Assembly (NCBI RefSeq): GCF_011947195.1
Contig: NZ_JAATVY010000007.1
Location: forward strand, 186,001 to 250,000
Reading direction: 5' to 3'
DNA: 64,000 nucleotides
Source: Planosporangium thailandense
GTDB lineage: Bacteria > Actinomycetota > Actinomycetes > Mycobacteriales > Micromonosporaceae
Shown: positions 9,550 through 18,521 of the stretch, in pieces
Numbering within the stretch: the first letter of the stretch is position 1
How the letters are laid out: each line of letters opens with the position of its first letter
Notes under the pieces: model-generated
Told to the model about the DNA's origin: nothing
The model's input: only the letters and a program-made list of their open reading frames with translations
Database searches by the model: none
Made by a program: the position numbers and the translations under genes

Positions 9550-10883
9550 CGTGCCCCCTCGGTCAGGACCTCGTACAGCTTTCCCTCGCAGGTCAGGGCC
9601 GCGCGGCGGGCCGCGGCGACCCGGGCCCGCTGCTCGGCCGGCGGCAGCGCGACCAGCTCCTGGTAGGCCCGCTTCGCCATCGCGTCCCCCGCACGGTCGT
9701 TGGGGTCCGGAGCGGGCGCCTTGCCGGTCAGCCAGGCGGCGACGACCCGGCGCGCGACGTAGCTGTGCTCGCCGTCGTCCGGGTCGGTCCGGTCACACGG
9801 GCGGATGAAGGCGTCGGTCAACAGGTCCTGCACGAACTCGTCGGCGGAGCGGAGCCTCACGCGCACGTCGAAGGTGGCGTAGAACTGCACGGTGTCGGCG
9901 GTGTACGGCTGGCTGGGCGCGCCGAAATACGAGGTACCGGCCTCCACGACGGCGGTGGGCGGCTCGGGCAGCTTCGCCAGCAACGCCAGCGCCTGTCGCG
10001 CCGGTGGCGTGACGTCCGGCAGGAGCCTGGCGTGCACCTTCCGCACGCACACCCGCGGGGCGCCCTCAGCGCACACCAGCTGCGCCGCCGCCGGGTCGAA
10101 CCGGAAGGCGGCCTCGTTGCCGCCGGTGGGCAGCATCGGCAACGCGACCGCCGCGCCGAGCAGGACGGGCGTCGCGGCCAGCGCGGCGCCCCGCCTGGTC
10201 GTGGCGACCAGCAGCCCGAACCCGGCCGCCGCCACGCAGACCAGCCAGACGGTGTGGGCGACGTGGATCCGGCCGGCGACGGTGACCAGATCGCCCAGCG
10301 GAGTTGACAGCACCGGGGACAGCAGCACGAACCGGGGGTCGTGGCCCTTCGGGTCCGTGAACACGATCGGTACGCCCAGCAGCCCCATGGCGGCGACGAC
10401 AGCGAGCGCCGGCGCGGTGACCAGATACGGCAACGCCCGCCCGACGGCCATGCCGATCCAGACGGCCGGGATCATCGACAGCGCGCCGACGGCCAGCACT
10501 AGCGGCGTCCCGGGCGGGTAGTAGCTGGCGGTGGGCGCCACCCGCACCGCGCCGGCCAGGAACGCCGCGAGGTACGCGACGACAGCCGTGAGCGCGACCG
10601 CCACCGCGGTCGGCGCGAGCCGCTGCCAGCGGGGCCGGGCCACGCTGGCGAACAGCTCGTCGACCCGGCTGCGCCGCTCCCGCCGGACCTGCCAGGCGCC
10701 GCCGGCCAGCGCGAGCGACCACAGCAGGATCAGGTCCATACGGTGGGTCACAGCCAGGCCCATCCAGCTCCCGGCCCAGTTGCCGGGGGCGAGGTACAGC
10801 AGCCCCATCCCGATCACCAGGACGACCAGGCCGACGCCGAGCGCCGACGAGCGGCGCAGTTCGGTACGCAGGATGCGCCTCAT
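9546..10883 (-). CDS. ABC-2-type transporter membrane protein
   Basis: This is a large membrane subunit that should pair with the ATPase encoded upstream. The N-terminal half carries about six helices, followed by a long soluble region with cysteines (residues about 270-440) that may be extracytoplasmic. The start is the ATG at 10883, with GAGGTGA a few bases upstream. The frame runs to 10934, but the added residues belong to a micro-ORF in another frame. The spacing to the ATPase gene is filled exactly by that micro-ORF. The substrate is unknown. Confidence 0.8.
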   Translation of the reverse strand: MRRILRTELRRSSALGVGLVVLVIGMGLLYLAPGNWAGSWMGLAVTHRMDLILLWSLALAGGAWQVRRERRSRVDELFASVARPRWQRLAPTAVAVALTAVVAYLAAFLAGAVRVAPTASYYPPGTPLVLAVGALSMIPAVWIGMAVGRALPYLVTAPALAVVAAMGLLGVPIVFTDPKGHDPRFVLLSPVLSTPLGDLVTVAGRIHVAHTVWLVCVAAAGFGLLVATTRRGAALAATPVLLGAAVALPMLPTGGNEAAFRFDPAAAQLVCAEGAPRVCVRKVHARLLPDVTPPARQALALLAKLPEPPTAVVEAGTSYFGAPSQPYTADTVQFYATFDVRVRLRSADEFVQDLLTDAFIRPCDRTDPDDGEHSYVARRVVAAWLTGKAPAPDPNDRAGDAMAKRAYQELVALPPAEQRARVAAARRAALTCEGKLYEVLTEGAR

Positions 10884-10960
10884 CGCGTCACCTCGCTGCG
10901 CTCGGCGACGCGCTTCGCCCCAGCACTGAGCCACTGGATTCGCTCGCTACGCTCGCTCAT
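10880..10960 (-). CDS. 26-residue bridging micro-ORF between ABC ATPase and permease genes
   Basis: An ATG at 10960 overlaps the stop of the ATPase gene (ATGA), and its own stop overlaps the ATG of the permease gene (ATGA again). The frame thus joins the two genes without a gap. The peptide begins MSERSERIQW and ends VAERSEVTR; the DNA carries a repeated AGCGAGCG unit. The ribosome site of the permease (GAGGTGA) lies inside it. It may act as a translational-coupling linker rather than a functional peptide. No protein family is recognised. Confidence 0.5.
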   Translation of the reverse strand: MSERSERIQWLSAGAKRVAERSEVTR

Positions 10961-11757
10961 CGCGTACCCGCCCGGTGGGTACGCAGCAGCGCCGAGTAGC
11001 CGCGCTCCGCCGGGCTGTCCCCGGCGTCACCGGCCGCGCCCCAGCGGGCGAGCTCCTGCGGCGTGCCCTGCCAGACCAGGCGCCCGGTGTCGACCAGCAC
11101 CACGTCGGTGCAGGCGGCCACGACGTCCTCCACCAGGTGCGTGGAGACCAGCACGCACGTGTCCGCGCCCAGCTCGCGCAGCAGGTCCCGGAACGTCATC
11201 CGCTGCTCGGGGTCGAGCCCGACGGTCGGCTCGTCCAGCAGCAGGATCTGCGGGTCGTTGACGATCGCCTGGGCGATCCCGACGCGGCGCAGCATGCCGC
11301 CGGAGAGCGTCTTCATCTTCTTGTCGGCACGGTCGGCCAGCCCCACCCGCTCGATCGCGCGCTGTACCGCGCCCGGCACGTCGCCCGCCGGCATCTCCTT
11401 GAGCCAGGCCATGTACTCGACGAACTCACGCACGGTGAAGCGCGGGTAGAACCCGAAGTGCTGCGGCAGGTACCCGAGCGCGCGCCGGACCCCGCGCAGG
11501 TCGGCCCGCGTGTGTACGGGCTGGCCCAGCAGCTCCAGTCGCCCGTCGGCCGGCCGGACCACGGTGGCCAGCGCCCGCATCATCGTCGTCTTGCCGGCGC
11601 CGTTCGGGCCGAGCAGCCCGTGCACCCCCGTGCCGAGGGCCAGGTCCAGTCCGTTGACCGCCAGGTGCCGGCCGGCCTGTACCCGTAAGCCCTCGGCTTT
11701 GACGGGCCACGCGTACGTCTGGGGGGCCGTCTCCGCGGCGCTCACCGTGCGTACCAT
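10957..11757 (-). CDS. ABC transporter ATP-binding protein (ABC-2 exporter type)
   Basis: This 266-residue ATPase has Walker A (GLLGPNGAGKTTMMRA), a Q-loop, the signature LSGGMLRRVGIAQ, Walker B (ILLLDEPTVGLDP) and the switch histidine in VSTHLVEDV. AAGGAG sits five bases before the ATG. It follows the anti-sigma gene by 39 bases and precedes two membrane proteins. The exporter is therefore under control of the sigma factor at the head of the operon. Drug or envelope-stress export is the usual role for such sets, but the substrate is not shown. Confidence 0.92.
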   Translation of the reverse strand: MVRTVSAAETAPQTYAWPVKAEGLRVQAGRHLAVNGLDLALGTGVHGLLGPNGAGKTTMMRALATVVRPADGRLELLGQPVHTRADLRGVRRALGYLPQHFGFYPRFTVREFVEYMAWLKEMPAGDVPGAVQRAIERVGLADRADKKMKTLSGGMLRRVGIAQAIVNDPQILLLDEPTVGLDPEQRMTFRDLLRELGADTCVLVSTHLVEDVVAACTDVVLVDTGRLVWQGTPQELARWGAAGDAGDSPAERGYSALLRTHRAGTR

Positions 11758-11796
11758 TCGTTCTCCTTCGATTGCCCGAGTCGGTCTCGGATCGGT

Positions 11797-12600
11797 TCAG
11801 TTGCGGCTCGTCAGCCGGCGGTAGTCGGCGCGCCGGAGCAGGGCGATCGCCCCCACCACGGCAAGGGCCAGCGCCCAGCCCGGCTGACTGCCGGGCTGCA
11901 GGAGCGCGGACGGTTCCCGCTCGGCCACGGTCGGCACCATCACCCCCGCGGCCCAGGCAGCGGTCAGCACGTACGCGGCCCGCTGGACGCCGATCCGGCC
12001 GCCGAGAGCGAGGGTGGCCGCGGTGAACACCAGGCAGGGCAGCAGCCACCGCGCCGGCGACTGCCCGGCGCGCCAGCCGGCCAGCATCAGCAACGGGATC
12101 AACACGGCGAGCACCGCGAGGGTCCGGCGCAGCAGCAGCCACAACCCGGCACGGGGGGTCGCGGTGAGCAGCTCCCAGGCCGGGTCCGCGCGTCGCGACC
12201 AGGCAGCCGCCACGCTGAACAGCGGCGCCACCGGCGCGACCAGTAGCACCATTGACGGGTACTGCGGGTACGCCCGGTCGAACAGCAGCGCGGTGGCCAG
12301 CATCCCCACGGTCACCGCCAGCCAGGGCAGCACCGACCAGGCGACCGTCCATCGGCGACCGAAGGACCACCACCGCCGCCGCCGGTACGGTGCCGGTCCG
12401 GCAGCGATCCGCTGACCAAGCTCCCGGTGCACCCGGTCGAGCAGCGCCACCGTTCCGCCGTCCATCGTGGTACCCAGTCGGGCCCGGCAGGCGCGGCACG
12501 ACTCGAGATGGGTCTCCAGCGACCAGAGGGTGGCGTCGTCCAACCCCGGATCGCCCGCGACGTACCGGGCGAGCAGGTCCGCATTCGCGTGGGTGTTCAT
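11797..12600 (-). CDS. Membrane anti-sigma factor with zinc-finger domain
   Basis: The N-terminal 45 residues form a zinc-binding anti-sigma domain, with His31, Cys35 and Cys38 in an HX3CX2C arrangement. The remaining part has about six hydrophobic helices, so the protein is membrane-anchored. It should hold the ECF sigma factor encoded immediately upstream until a signal releases it. The start codon overlaps the sigma stop by four bases (12597-12600). The multi-helix membrane part is larger than the single helix of simple anti-sigma factors and may sense a membrane-level signal. Confidence 0.85.
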   Translation of the reverse strand: MNTHANADLLARYVAGDPGLDDATLWSLETHLESCRACRARLGTTMDGGTVALLDRVHRELGQRIAAGPAPYRRRRWWSFGRRWTVAWSVLPWLAVTVGMLATALLFDRAYPQYPSMVLLVAPVAPLFSVAAAWSRRADPAWELLTATPRAGLWLLLRRTLAVLAVLIPLLMLAGWRAGQSPARWLLPCLVFTAATLALGGRIGVQRAAYVLTAAWAAGVMVPTVAEREPSALLQPGSQPGWALALAVVGAIALLRRADYRRLTSRN

Positions 12601-13133
12601 GACAGCGCCTCCCGCAAGGCGATCCTGGCCCGCCGAGCACGGGTCTTCACGGTTCCCTCAGGCACGCCGAGCAGCAGCGACGTCTCCCGTACCGACAGGC
12701 CGTCAAGCACCATGGCCTGCAATACCTGCCGCAGCTCCGCGGGAAGCGCGAGCAGCGCGTCGCCGAGGTCGTCGCCGATCGTGCGGGCCAGCGCCTCGTC
12801 TTCGGCCCCCGGCACGGTGGGCGAAGCGGCGGCGGCCGGCGGCACCTGCTCCAGCCGCGCCCGCCGGCGGAAAGCGTCGACCAGGCGGCGCGCGGCGATC
12901 GTCCACAGCCAACCGACCGCGCTGCCGCCGCCGGCAGCGCCGACGAACGCGCCCGCCGCCCGCCACACCGCCAGGTACGTATCCTGCATGACTTCGGCCA
13001 CGAGGTCCTCGTCCGCGCAGCGCCGACGCAGGCGTACCGCGAGCCAGGGCGCCGTCCGACGGTACAGTTCGTCGAAGGCCTCCCGGTCGCCGCGGGCGGT
13101 GCGGCGAAGGAGCCTCTCCTCATCCACCGCCAT
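12597..13133 (-). CDS. ECF RNA polymerase sigma factor
   Basis: This 178-residue alternative sigma factor has region 2 (FDELYRRTAPWLAVRLRRRC through MQDTYLAVWRAAG) and region 4 (LPAELRQVLQAMVLDGLSVRETSLLLGVPEGTVKTR). I chose the ATG at 13133, which begins MAVDEERLL; the frame reaches 13157. It heads an operon with its anti-sigma factor and an ABC exporter. A possible self-recognised promoter lies just upstream (see the promoter entry). Confidence 0.92.
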   Translation of the reverse strand: MAVDEERLLRRTARGDREAFDELYRRTAPWLAVRLRRRCADEDLVAEVMQDTYLAVWRAAGAFVGAAGGGSAVGWLWTIAARRLVDAFRRRARLEQVPPAAAASPTVPGAEDEALARTIGDDLGDALLALPAELRQVLQAMVLDGLSVRETSLLLGVPEGTVKTRARRARIALREALS

Positions 13134-13157
13134 GACGCTATGTCTCACACCAGGCAA

Positions 13158-13182
13158 GACGTCGGCCGCGCCCGATGGGTTC
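13158..13182 (-). promoter_or_regulatory. Candidate ECF-type autoregulated promoter
   Basis: On the minus strand, GAACC (13178-13182) and CGTC (13158-13161) are separated by 16 bases, which matches the usual ECF -35/-10 pattern. It ends about 24 bases before the sigma start codon. The region also carries a nine-base inverted repeat, CACACCAGG (13146-13154) with CCTGGTGTG (13187-13195), which brackets it. Confidence 0.45.
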
Positions 13183-13415
13183 TCATCCTGGTGTGTCCTA
13201 CGTCACGTGCGGTACGGCGCCGTCGTCGCCGCCGTGCCGGGCGCTTCCCCACCTTCGCGCCCCTGGTGAAGAGCGTGGCCGCGACGGTCACCTGGACCAC
13301 GGCCCGCCACCGGGGCGCGGTGGGAGGGACACCGCGCCGTCCACCGACAGGCGCATCATGGAGGCAGTGTTGACGGGCGCCGGGCCGACGTTCGCTGTCC
13401 CAGCCGTCGCGGCGC

Positions 13416-14291
13416 ATGACGGCGGGAGGAACGGTCGTGGCATCTGCCGGGGTGAACCCATCGTCGCCACAGCGTCGCCCCACCGAAGCGCCGCAACGGC
13501 GCGCGATTCCCGAGCCGGTCGAGCGGTATCTGCGGGAGACGGTGGGACTGCTTGTCGAGGTCTTCACCGACACCCTCGTCGGCGTCTATCCGACGGGATC
13601 GTTGGCGCTCGGCGACTTCACGCCAGGCCGAAGTGACATCGACCTGATGGTGGTGGTTCGGGATGGCGTCACACGTGACGTCCTGCTCCGTGTCGCGGAC
13701 GAACTCGACGGCTCGCGCCGACCCGTCCCGGCCGCCGGGCTCGAGCTCGTGGTCTACCCGGAGTCGACGGTTACGGCGCCGACGACCGAGGCGGCGTACG
13801 CGCTGAATCTCAACACCGGCCTCGAGCTACCCCCGCAGCGGAGTCTTGACCCCGCAGCCGGGCCGGCGTTCTGGTACGTGATCGACCGTGCCATCACGTA
13901 CCAGGCCGGACAGGTCCTGCTGGGCCCCTCCCCACGGCTGCTGTTCCGCCCGGTCCCGGAGCCGGTGCTGCTCCGAATCGTGCTGGCGTCCGCCGAGGCG
14001 CACGCCGAACCGGACGCCGGGCACCTGCTCGACAACGCGGTGCTCAATGGCGCTCGGGCACTGCGTTTCGCCGTCGAACGCCGGTGGCACAGCAAGCCGG
14101 CGTCGGCGACGTGGGCGGCAGCGACGCGCCCCGAACACGCCGAACTGCTGGCCGCCGCCGTGGAAACCTACCGGCAGGGCCGGACTGCCGGGGACGACCT
14201 GCCGCCCGCGGAGGTACGCCGATTCCTCGCCCACGTGGTGGACGAGCTGCGCCGTGCCAGCGGCGCCGGTAGCACAGCCGATCCGGCCTGA
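13416..14291 (+). CDS. AadA-like nucleotidyltransferase (aminoglycoside adenylyltransferase family)
   Basis: The 291-residue protein has the nucleotidyltransferase core GSLALGDFTPGRSDIDLMVVV, with the two metal-binding aspartates in SDIDL. A C-terminal helical domain resembling the DUF4111 region of AadA-type enzymes follows. These enzymes transfer AMP to a hydroxyl of streptomycin or spectinomycin. In actinomycete chromosomes many members have unknown substrates. The start at 13416 is uncertain, and the first 30 residues are low-complexity. It stands alone, divergent from the sigma operon. Confidence 0.7.
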   Translation: MTAGGTVVASAGVNPSSPQRRPTEAPQRRAIPEPVERYLRETVGLLVEVFTDTLVGVYPTGSLALGDFTPGRSDIDLMVVVRDGVTRDVLLRVADELDGSRRPVPAAGLELVVYPESTVTAPTTEAAYALNLNTGLELPPQRSLDPAAGPAFWYVIDRAITYQAGQVLLGPSPRLLFRPVPEPVLLRIVLASAEAHAEPDAGHLLDNAVLNGARALRFAVERRWHSKPASATWAAATRPEHAELLAAAVETYRQGRTAGDDLPPAEVRRFLAHVVDELRRASGAGSTADPA

Positions 14292-14673
14292 AAGACCGAC
14301 GCGGTCGCAGCCCGGACCTCGACGCGACGGCTCCGTGCGCGCCGACGACGTCCGAGCGTCCGCCGGGGCGCCTCACGACGCGGTCCAGCAGAAACCCCCG
14401 GACCGTACATTCCGTTCAGCCGCCTCGCGTTCGACCCGATGCGACGCCGGCACCGGGCTCCGCCGGTCGTGCTGTCGGGCCACCAGGTGGGCGCGCCTGT
14501 GGTGACGCTCCCCGTGCCGCCGACACCTCCAGCGGACCCACCACACTCGGGCAACAGGGGCCGATCCTGACGATGTGACACGAACTGGGCCTTCGACGCC
14601 TATATCAGCGGTGGGCGCCTACCGCACCCGCCGCTGAGACCCCGCCTCTCTTCCCCTCCGAGGAGCAGTTCCG
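14292..14673. other. Intergenic region with a hairpin ahead of the STAS gene
   Basis: No gene is supported here. An imperfect hairpin lies at 14605-14637, with arms TCAGCGG and CCGCTGA. It sits just ahead of the GAGGAG ribosome site of the STAS gene and could affect its translation. The rest shows nothing clear. Confidence 0.4.
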
Positions 14674-15156
14674 ATGAGTACCGGACGTCACCGCGCACCC
14701 TTGCCACCGCTGGATCTGACCCTGGCCGAGGCCGACGACACGGCGCTCACGCTGACCGCGCACGGCCGCCTGGACACGGCAACCGTCGACGACCTGAACG
14801 ACGCACTCGAGGTCCTCCTCGCCCAACCCGGTCTCACCCACCTGCTGCTGGACTTCGGCCAGCTGACGTCCATCGATCCCGCCGGCGTCTCGGCGCTCGT
14901 CGGCGCCCACCAGGACGCCCAGCGGCGCGGCATCACCCTCACCGTCGTGAACTGCAGCAGCGCCGTGCAACGCACACTCGAGGTCACCGGCCTGTACGGT
15001 CACCTGACCCGGGCGGAGGCGGACGGCCGGCGGGGACAGGCGACCAGCCCTGCGCCGTCCCCCGTGCCCGAGCCCCGTCGGAACGACGATCTCGCGCGCG
15101 ACCGGGAACGCCCCACCTCGGGCCGCACGGCCGCGACAGCCGGCTCGCACGCGTGA
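14674..15156 (+). CDS. STAS-domain protein (anti-sigma factor antagonist-like)
   Basis: The first 115 residues form a STAS domain, the fold of SpoIIAA-type proteins that bind anti-sigma kinases. The strand-loop LLLDFGQLTSIDPAGVSAL aligns with the phospho-serine loop, normally DSSG. Here the loop reads DPAG (residues 68-71), so the usual phosphorylation serine is absent. The last 45 residues are disordered and rich in proline and arginine. GAGGAG precedes the ATG. No partner kinase or sigma gene is adjacent. Confidence 0.82.
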   Translation: MSTGRHRAPLPPLDLTLAEADDTALTLTAHGRLDTATVDDLNDALEVLLAQPGLTHLLLDFGQLTSIDPAGVSALVGAHQDAQRRGITLTVVNCSSAVQRTLEVTGLYGHLTRAEADGRRGQATSPAPSPVPEPRRNDDLARDRERPTSGRTAATAGSHA

Positions 15157-15233
15157 GACGGTCGCGCGGCGCCGCCACTTCGTGGCGACGTCCGCGGGGA
15201 CCGGGCGGCGCGGCCCCGGCGGACCGTGGGTGC

Positions 15234-16358
15234 TCAGGCACGACCGGTCTTGTTGTGCAACATCGCGAGAGCCTCCTCGATCGGGAATCCCCACAGGCGG
15301 TGTCCGTCTCTCCCGTCGACGGTGTCGGCTTGGCAGAGGGCGTTGAGGGCCGCCTCTTCGGCCGCTTCCGCAACCGCGTCGAAGACGACGTCGAACGGGG
15401 AGCCATGGGTCCAGAACTGGCCCTCGATCATGACCTCGATGGGCATGATGCCGTCCGGTGCTTCGCGAGGAATCCGATGGGCGGTGGAGAACGCCATGAA
15501 GATCTCACCGGAACCGTCGTTACCGACGCTGCCCGTCCGCCCGAGCCCGATGTCGACGCGCCTGGCCAGGCGGCGTAGCTGCTTCGGATGCAGTGGCAGA
15601 TCCGTCGCGACGACCGCGATGCAGGAGCCTTCCTTGTGCCGCACGGGCATGCGGTCGACAAGCTTCCGTCCGACGGGATGCCCGGCGACCTGCAACTGGT
15701 GTCGACTGCCATAGTTGGTGTTGAGCAGCACGCCTACCGTGAAGCTGCGTGAGCCGATCTCGACCCGCCGTGACGCCGTCCCGATACCGCCCTTGAAGTC
15801 GAACAACTGCATACCGGTTCCGGCACCGACAACCCCCTCCGCGACGGGCCCGCTCGCCGCGCAGTCGAGCGCCGCGGTCACGTCCTCCGTCGTGAGGGTG
15901 AAGGCGCGGTTGTCGTTGAGAAATCCGTCATCGCACTCCGCGACGACCGGCATCAACACGTCGTCGTCACCGACGGCGGGGTCGCGGGCCGTCATGTAGC
16001 GGACCGTAGCGTCGTAGGCGAGGCCCAGATTGGCCGTATCGCACAGGACTATGGGCGATCCCATGAGGCCCCACTCGTCCATGACGATGTCGCTGGTCAT
16101 GATGCCGTAACCGTTGAACACACTGGTCGCGGCGTACACCCGTTCCCGGAACGGGTTGCCCTCGTGCGGCCAGATCGCGGTCACGCCGGTCCGGGCCACC
16201 GGTCCGGACTCGCCCGGGCCGCCGCGCCAGACCGTCCGATGCCCGACGCGGACCCCGGGCACGTCAGTGATGGCATTGAACTGTCCGGGCGGCAGGTGCC
16301 CGACCGGGAACCCGAGATCGCGTGCTCGGCCACGGGGTGCCGGGGGTTGCGCCGTCAT
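15234..16358 (-). CDS. DmpA/BapA-type P1 family aminopeptidase
   Basis: This Ntn-type hydrolase of the P1 family (L-aminopeptidase/D-esterase or beta-peptidyl aminopeptidase) is made as a precursor and cut into two chains, so that the new N-terminal serine is the nucleophile. The 374-residue protein shows the family opening ITDVPGVRVGH, the substrate loop NGYGIMTSD, and the processing region LLNTNYGSRHQL, with the candidate nucleophile at Ser218. The C-terminal block has GRTGSVGNDGSGEIFMAFSTAHRIP. It is a cytoplasmic enzyme that cleaves small peptides or amides. It is convergent with the STAS gene and has no operon partners. Confidence 0.88.
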   Translation of the reverse strand: MTAQPPAPRGRARDLGFPVGHLPPGQFNAITDVPGVRVGHRTVWRGGPGESGPVARTGVTAIWPHEGNPFRERVYAATSVFNGYGIMTSDIVMDEWGLMGSPIVLCDTANLGLAYDATVRYMTARDPAVGDDDVLMPVVAECDDGFLNDNRAFTLTTEDVTAALDCAASGPVAEGVVGAGTGMQLFDFKGGIGTASRRVEIGSRSFTVGVLLNTNYGSRHQLQVAGHPVGRKLVDRMPVRHKEGSCIAVVATDLPLHPKQLRRLARRVDIGLGRTGSVGNDGSGEIFMAFSTAHRIPREAPDGIMPIEVMIEGQFWTHGSPFDVVFDAVAEAAEEAALNALCQADTVDGRDGHRLWGFPIEEALAMLHNKTGRA

Positions 16359-16723
16359 CAGTTGACCTCCACCGTCCTCCCTCGCGGGATAGGCGCTGCA
16401 CCGGACGTCACCGGCCGACGTCAGGCAACCATCTACGTCCCCGTAGTAGAAAGATCGATTCTCAACGCGTCAATAGCAGGAAAGTCGTTTTACGATCTGT
16501 TACATTCCGGGCGCGATCGACTCCAGCACAGTCCGGTCCGGATCCGGTGTCGGGTTACGCCCGATCTCCTCGAGCGCTGCCGCGTCACCGGCTGGCTGGC
16601 CCTCCTCACCGGACCGCTGCGGCCAACGAGGTCGAAACCCGCATCCGGCACCGCAACGGTTCGGCGTACTACCAGCGCCGGGCCCACTCCGGAAAATCCG
16701 TGGTTCGGGGGCGACGGTGTGGT
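16359..16723. other. Intergenic region upstream of the P1 peptidase
   Basis: No gene is supported. The stretch at about 16430-16515 is AT-richer than its surroundings and probably holds the promoter of the peptidase gene. The rest shows no clear hairpin or repeat. Confidence 0.4.
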
Positions 16724-17824
16724 TCAGGGGCTTGTGGCAAGGAACAGGTACGCGGCGAGCAGAATCAGATGAACGCCGGCCTGCAAGAGAGTCGCGCGCC
16801 CCGGAACCACGGTGAGGACGGCGACGACGACCGTGAGCGCGAGCAGGACAATCTGGGTGCCGCCCAGGCCGAGCAGCAACGGTGTGTCGAGCCAGATCGA
16901 GGCGGCCGCGATCGCCGGGATGGTCAGCCCGATGCTCGCCATCGCTGATCCGAGGGCGAGATTGAGGCTGACCTGCACCCGGTCGCGAAGAGCGGCCCGT
17001 GCGGCGGCCAGCGTCTCGGGCAGTAGGACGAGCAGGGCGATGACGACACCGACCACGGACTGCGGCAGGTCCGCGGCTGCGACGCCGGCCTCGATCGCCG
17101 GGGACACGATCTTCGCGTCGCCGACGACCGCCACCAGCGCCACCACCAACAGCGCCAGGCTGGTCAACGCAATGCCGGTCGGCGGCGGCTTGGCGCGTTC
17201 CTCAATGTTGATTATGTCGCCCTCCATCGCGACCGGCAGGAAGTAGTCACGGTGGCGGCTCGTCTGCACCACGACGAACAGTGCGTACAGCGCGAGAGAT
17301 GCGACGGCAGCGAAGGTCAGCTGTGCCGGAGAGAACTGTGGGCCGGGCCGACTGGTGGTGAACTTGGGCACCACCAGACTCAGGGTGGCAAGCGTGGCCA
17401 CGGTGGCGAGGGCTGCGCCAGTGCCTTCCGGGTTGAACACAGCCACTCGTCGGCGCAGCACGCCGATCAGCAACGACAGGCCGAGGATCCCGTTGCAGGT
17501 GATCATGACGGCCGCGAAGACCGTATCGCGCGCGAGCGTCATGGTCTTGGCTCCGCCGCTGACCATGAGCGTGACGATCATCGCCACCTCGATCACCGTG
17601 ACCGCGACCGCGAGGATCAGAGAGCCGAACAGTTCGCCCACCTTGTCGGCGACCACCTCCGCGTGGTGAACCGCCGCCTGGACCGCGGCGGCCAGGACTC
17701 CGACAACGAGCACGATGACGAGACCGGGCAGGCTACGACCCCAGGCCAGGATCAACACCACGACCGCGAGCACAGGAACAGCGACGGCCCAGTGCAACAG
17801 GCGCGCGCGAACGAACGAGCCCAT
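16724..17824 (-). CDS. ChaA-like calcium/sodium:proton antiporter
   Basis: This 366-residue membrane protein has about eleven helices and the two inverted alpha repeats of the cation/Ca exchanger superfamily. The first repeat is around AVAVTVIEVAMIVTLMVSGG, and the second is around LVLLPETLAAARAALRDRVQVSLNLALGSAMAS. The acidic residues in each (Glu in VIEVAM, Glu in LPETLA) are the expected cation ligands. The hydrophilic loop near residues 205-220 matches ChaA. I chose the ATG at 17824, since the longer frame to 18109 has a non-family leader. Likely role: cation and pH homeostasis. Confidence 0.88.
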   Translation of the reverse strand: MGSFVRARLLHWAVAVPVLAVVVLILAWGRSLPGLVIVLVVGVLAAAVQAAVHHAEVVADKVGELFGSLILAVAVTVIEVAMIVTLMVSGGAKTMTLARDTVFAAVMITCNGILGLSLLIGVLRRRVAVFNPEGTGAALATVATLATLSLVVPKFTTSRPGPQFSPAQLTFAAVASLALYALFVVVQTSRHRDYFLPVAMEGDIINIEERAKPPPTGIALTSLALLVVALVAVVGDAKIVSPAIEAGVAAADLPQSVVGVVIALLVLLPETLAAARAALRDRVQVSLNLALGSAMASIGLTIPAIAAASIWLDTPLLLGLGGTQIVLLALTVVVAVLTVVPGRATLLQAGVHLILLAAYLFLATSP

Positions 17825-17970
17825 GGTGCCAACCTTGCCAGGAATGCCACCCGCACGCCCCGCCGCCGGGGTCCGCACTCCATGCCGGCCGGCACGATCC
17901 GAGTTGCCGGGTGAGTGGGCGTCGCCGGGCCTGCGGCGCGGGCCAGGCCGACCCGCGCCGCTCCACGCCG

Positions 17971-18387
17971 TCACACGGGCTGCGGCGCGCCGATGTTGAC
18001 CATCCAGGGGATGCCGAACTTGTCGACGCAGGCGCCGAACTCGTCGCCCCACATCTGCTTCTCCAGGGGAACGGTCACCGTGGCGCCGTCGGACAGCTTG
18101 TCCCAGCACCCGCGCAGCAGATCGCCGTCGTCGCCGCTGAGGCTGACCGTGATGTTGGTACCCGGATTGTGCTCCATCCCGGGTGGGGTGTCCGAGGCCA
18201 TGAGCGTGAAGCCCTGGTCCGTGACGAGCATGGCGTGCATGACCTGGTCAGCTATCGCAGGGTCGGGCACACCGGACTCACCGAAGGTGTTCACGGTCAG
18301 AGTGCCGCCCAGAATCTGGTGGTAGAACTCCATGGCCTGCCGCGCGTTGCCAGCGAAGCTGATGTACGGGTTGAGCCGAGACGCCAT
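17971..18387 (-). CDS. VOC family protein (PhnB-like)
   Basis: This is a small 138-residue glyoxalase-fold protein. It opens with LNPYISFAGNARQAMEFYHQ and ends with WGDEFGACVDKFGIPWMVN, both hallmarks of the PhnB-like branch of the VOC superfamily. Members of this branch often lack proven enzyme activity. It is transcribed toward the antiporter gene but lies 146 bases from it. The specific substrate is unknown. Confidence 0.88.
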   Translation of the reverse strand: MASRLNPYISFAGNARQAMEFYHQILGGTLTVNTFGESGVPDPAIADQVMHAMLVTDQGFTLMASDTPPGMEHNPGTNITVSLSGDDGDLLRGCWDKLSDGATVTVPLEKQMWGDEFGACVDKFGIPWMVNIGAPQPV

Positions 18388-18521
18388 CGATCCTCCTTCA
18401 TCGCATGGGATTCTGACCGGCGCAGGCTATCGAGGCCCCCCGACAGAAACCGGCCGGTTCCCCGGCTTCACTCTGCGGGAGCGTGCGGCAGCGGTACGCG
18501 TGGGGCGGCGGACCGGCCCGG

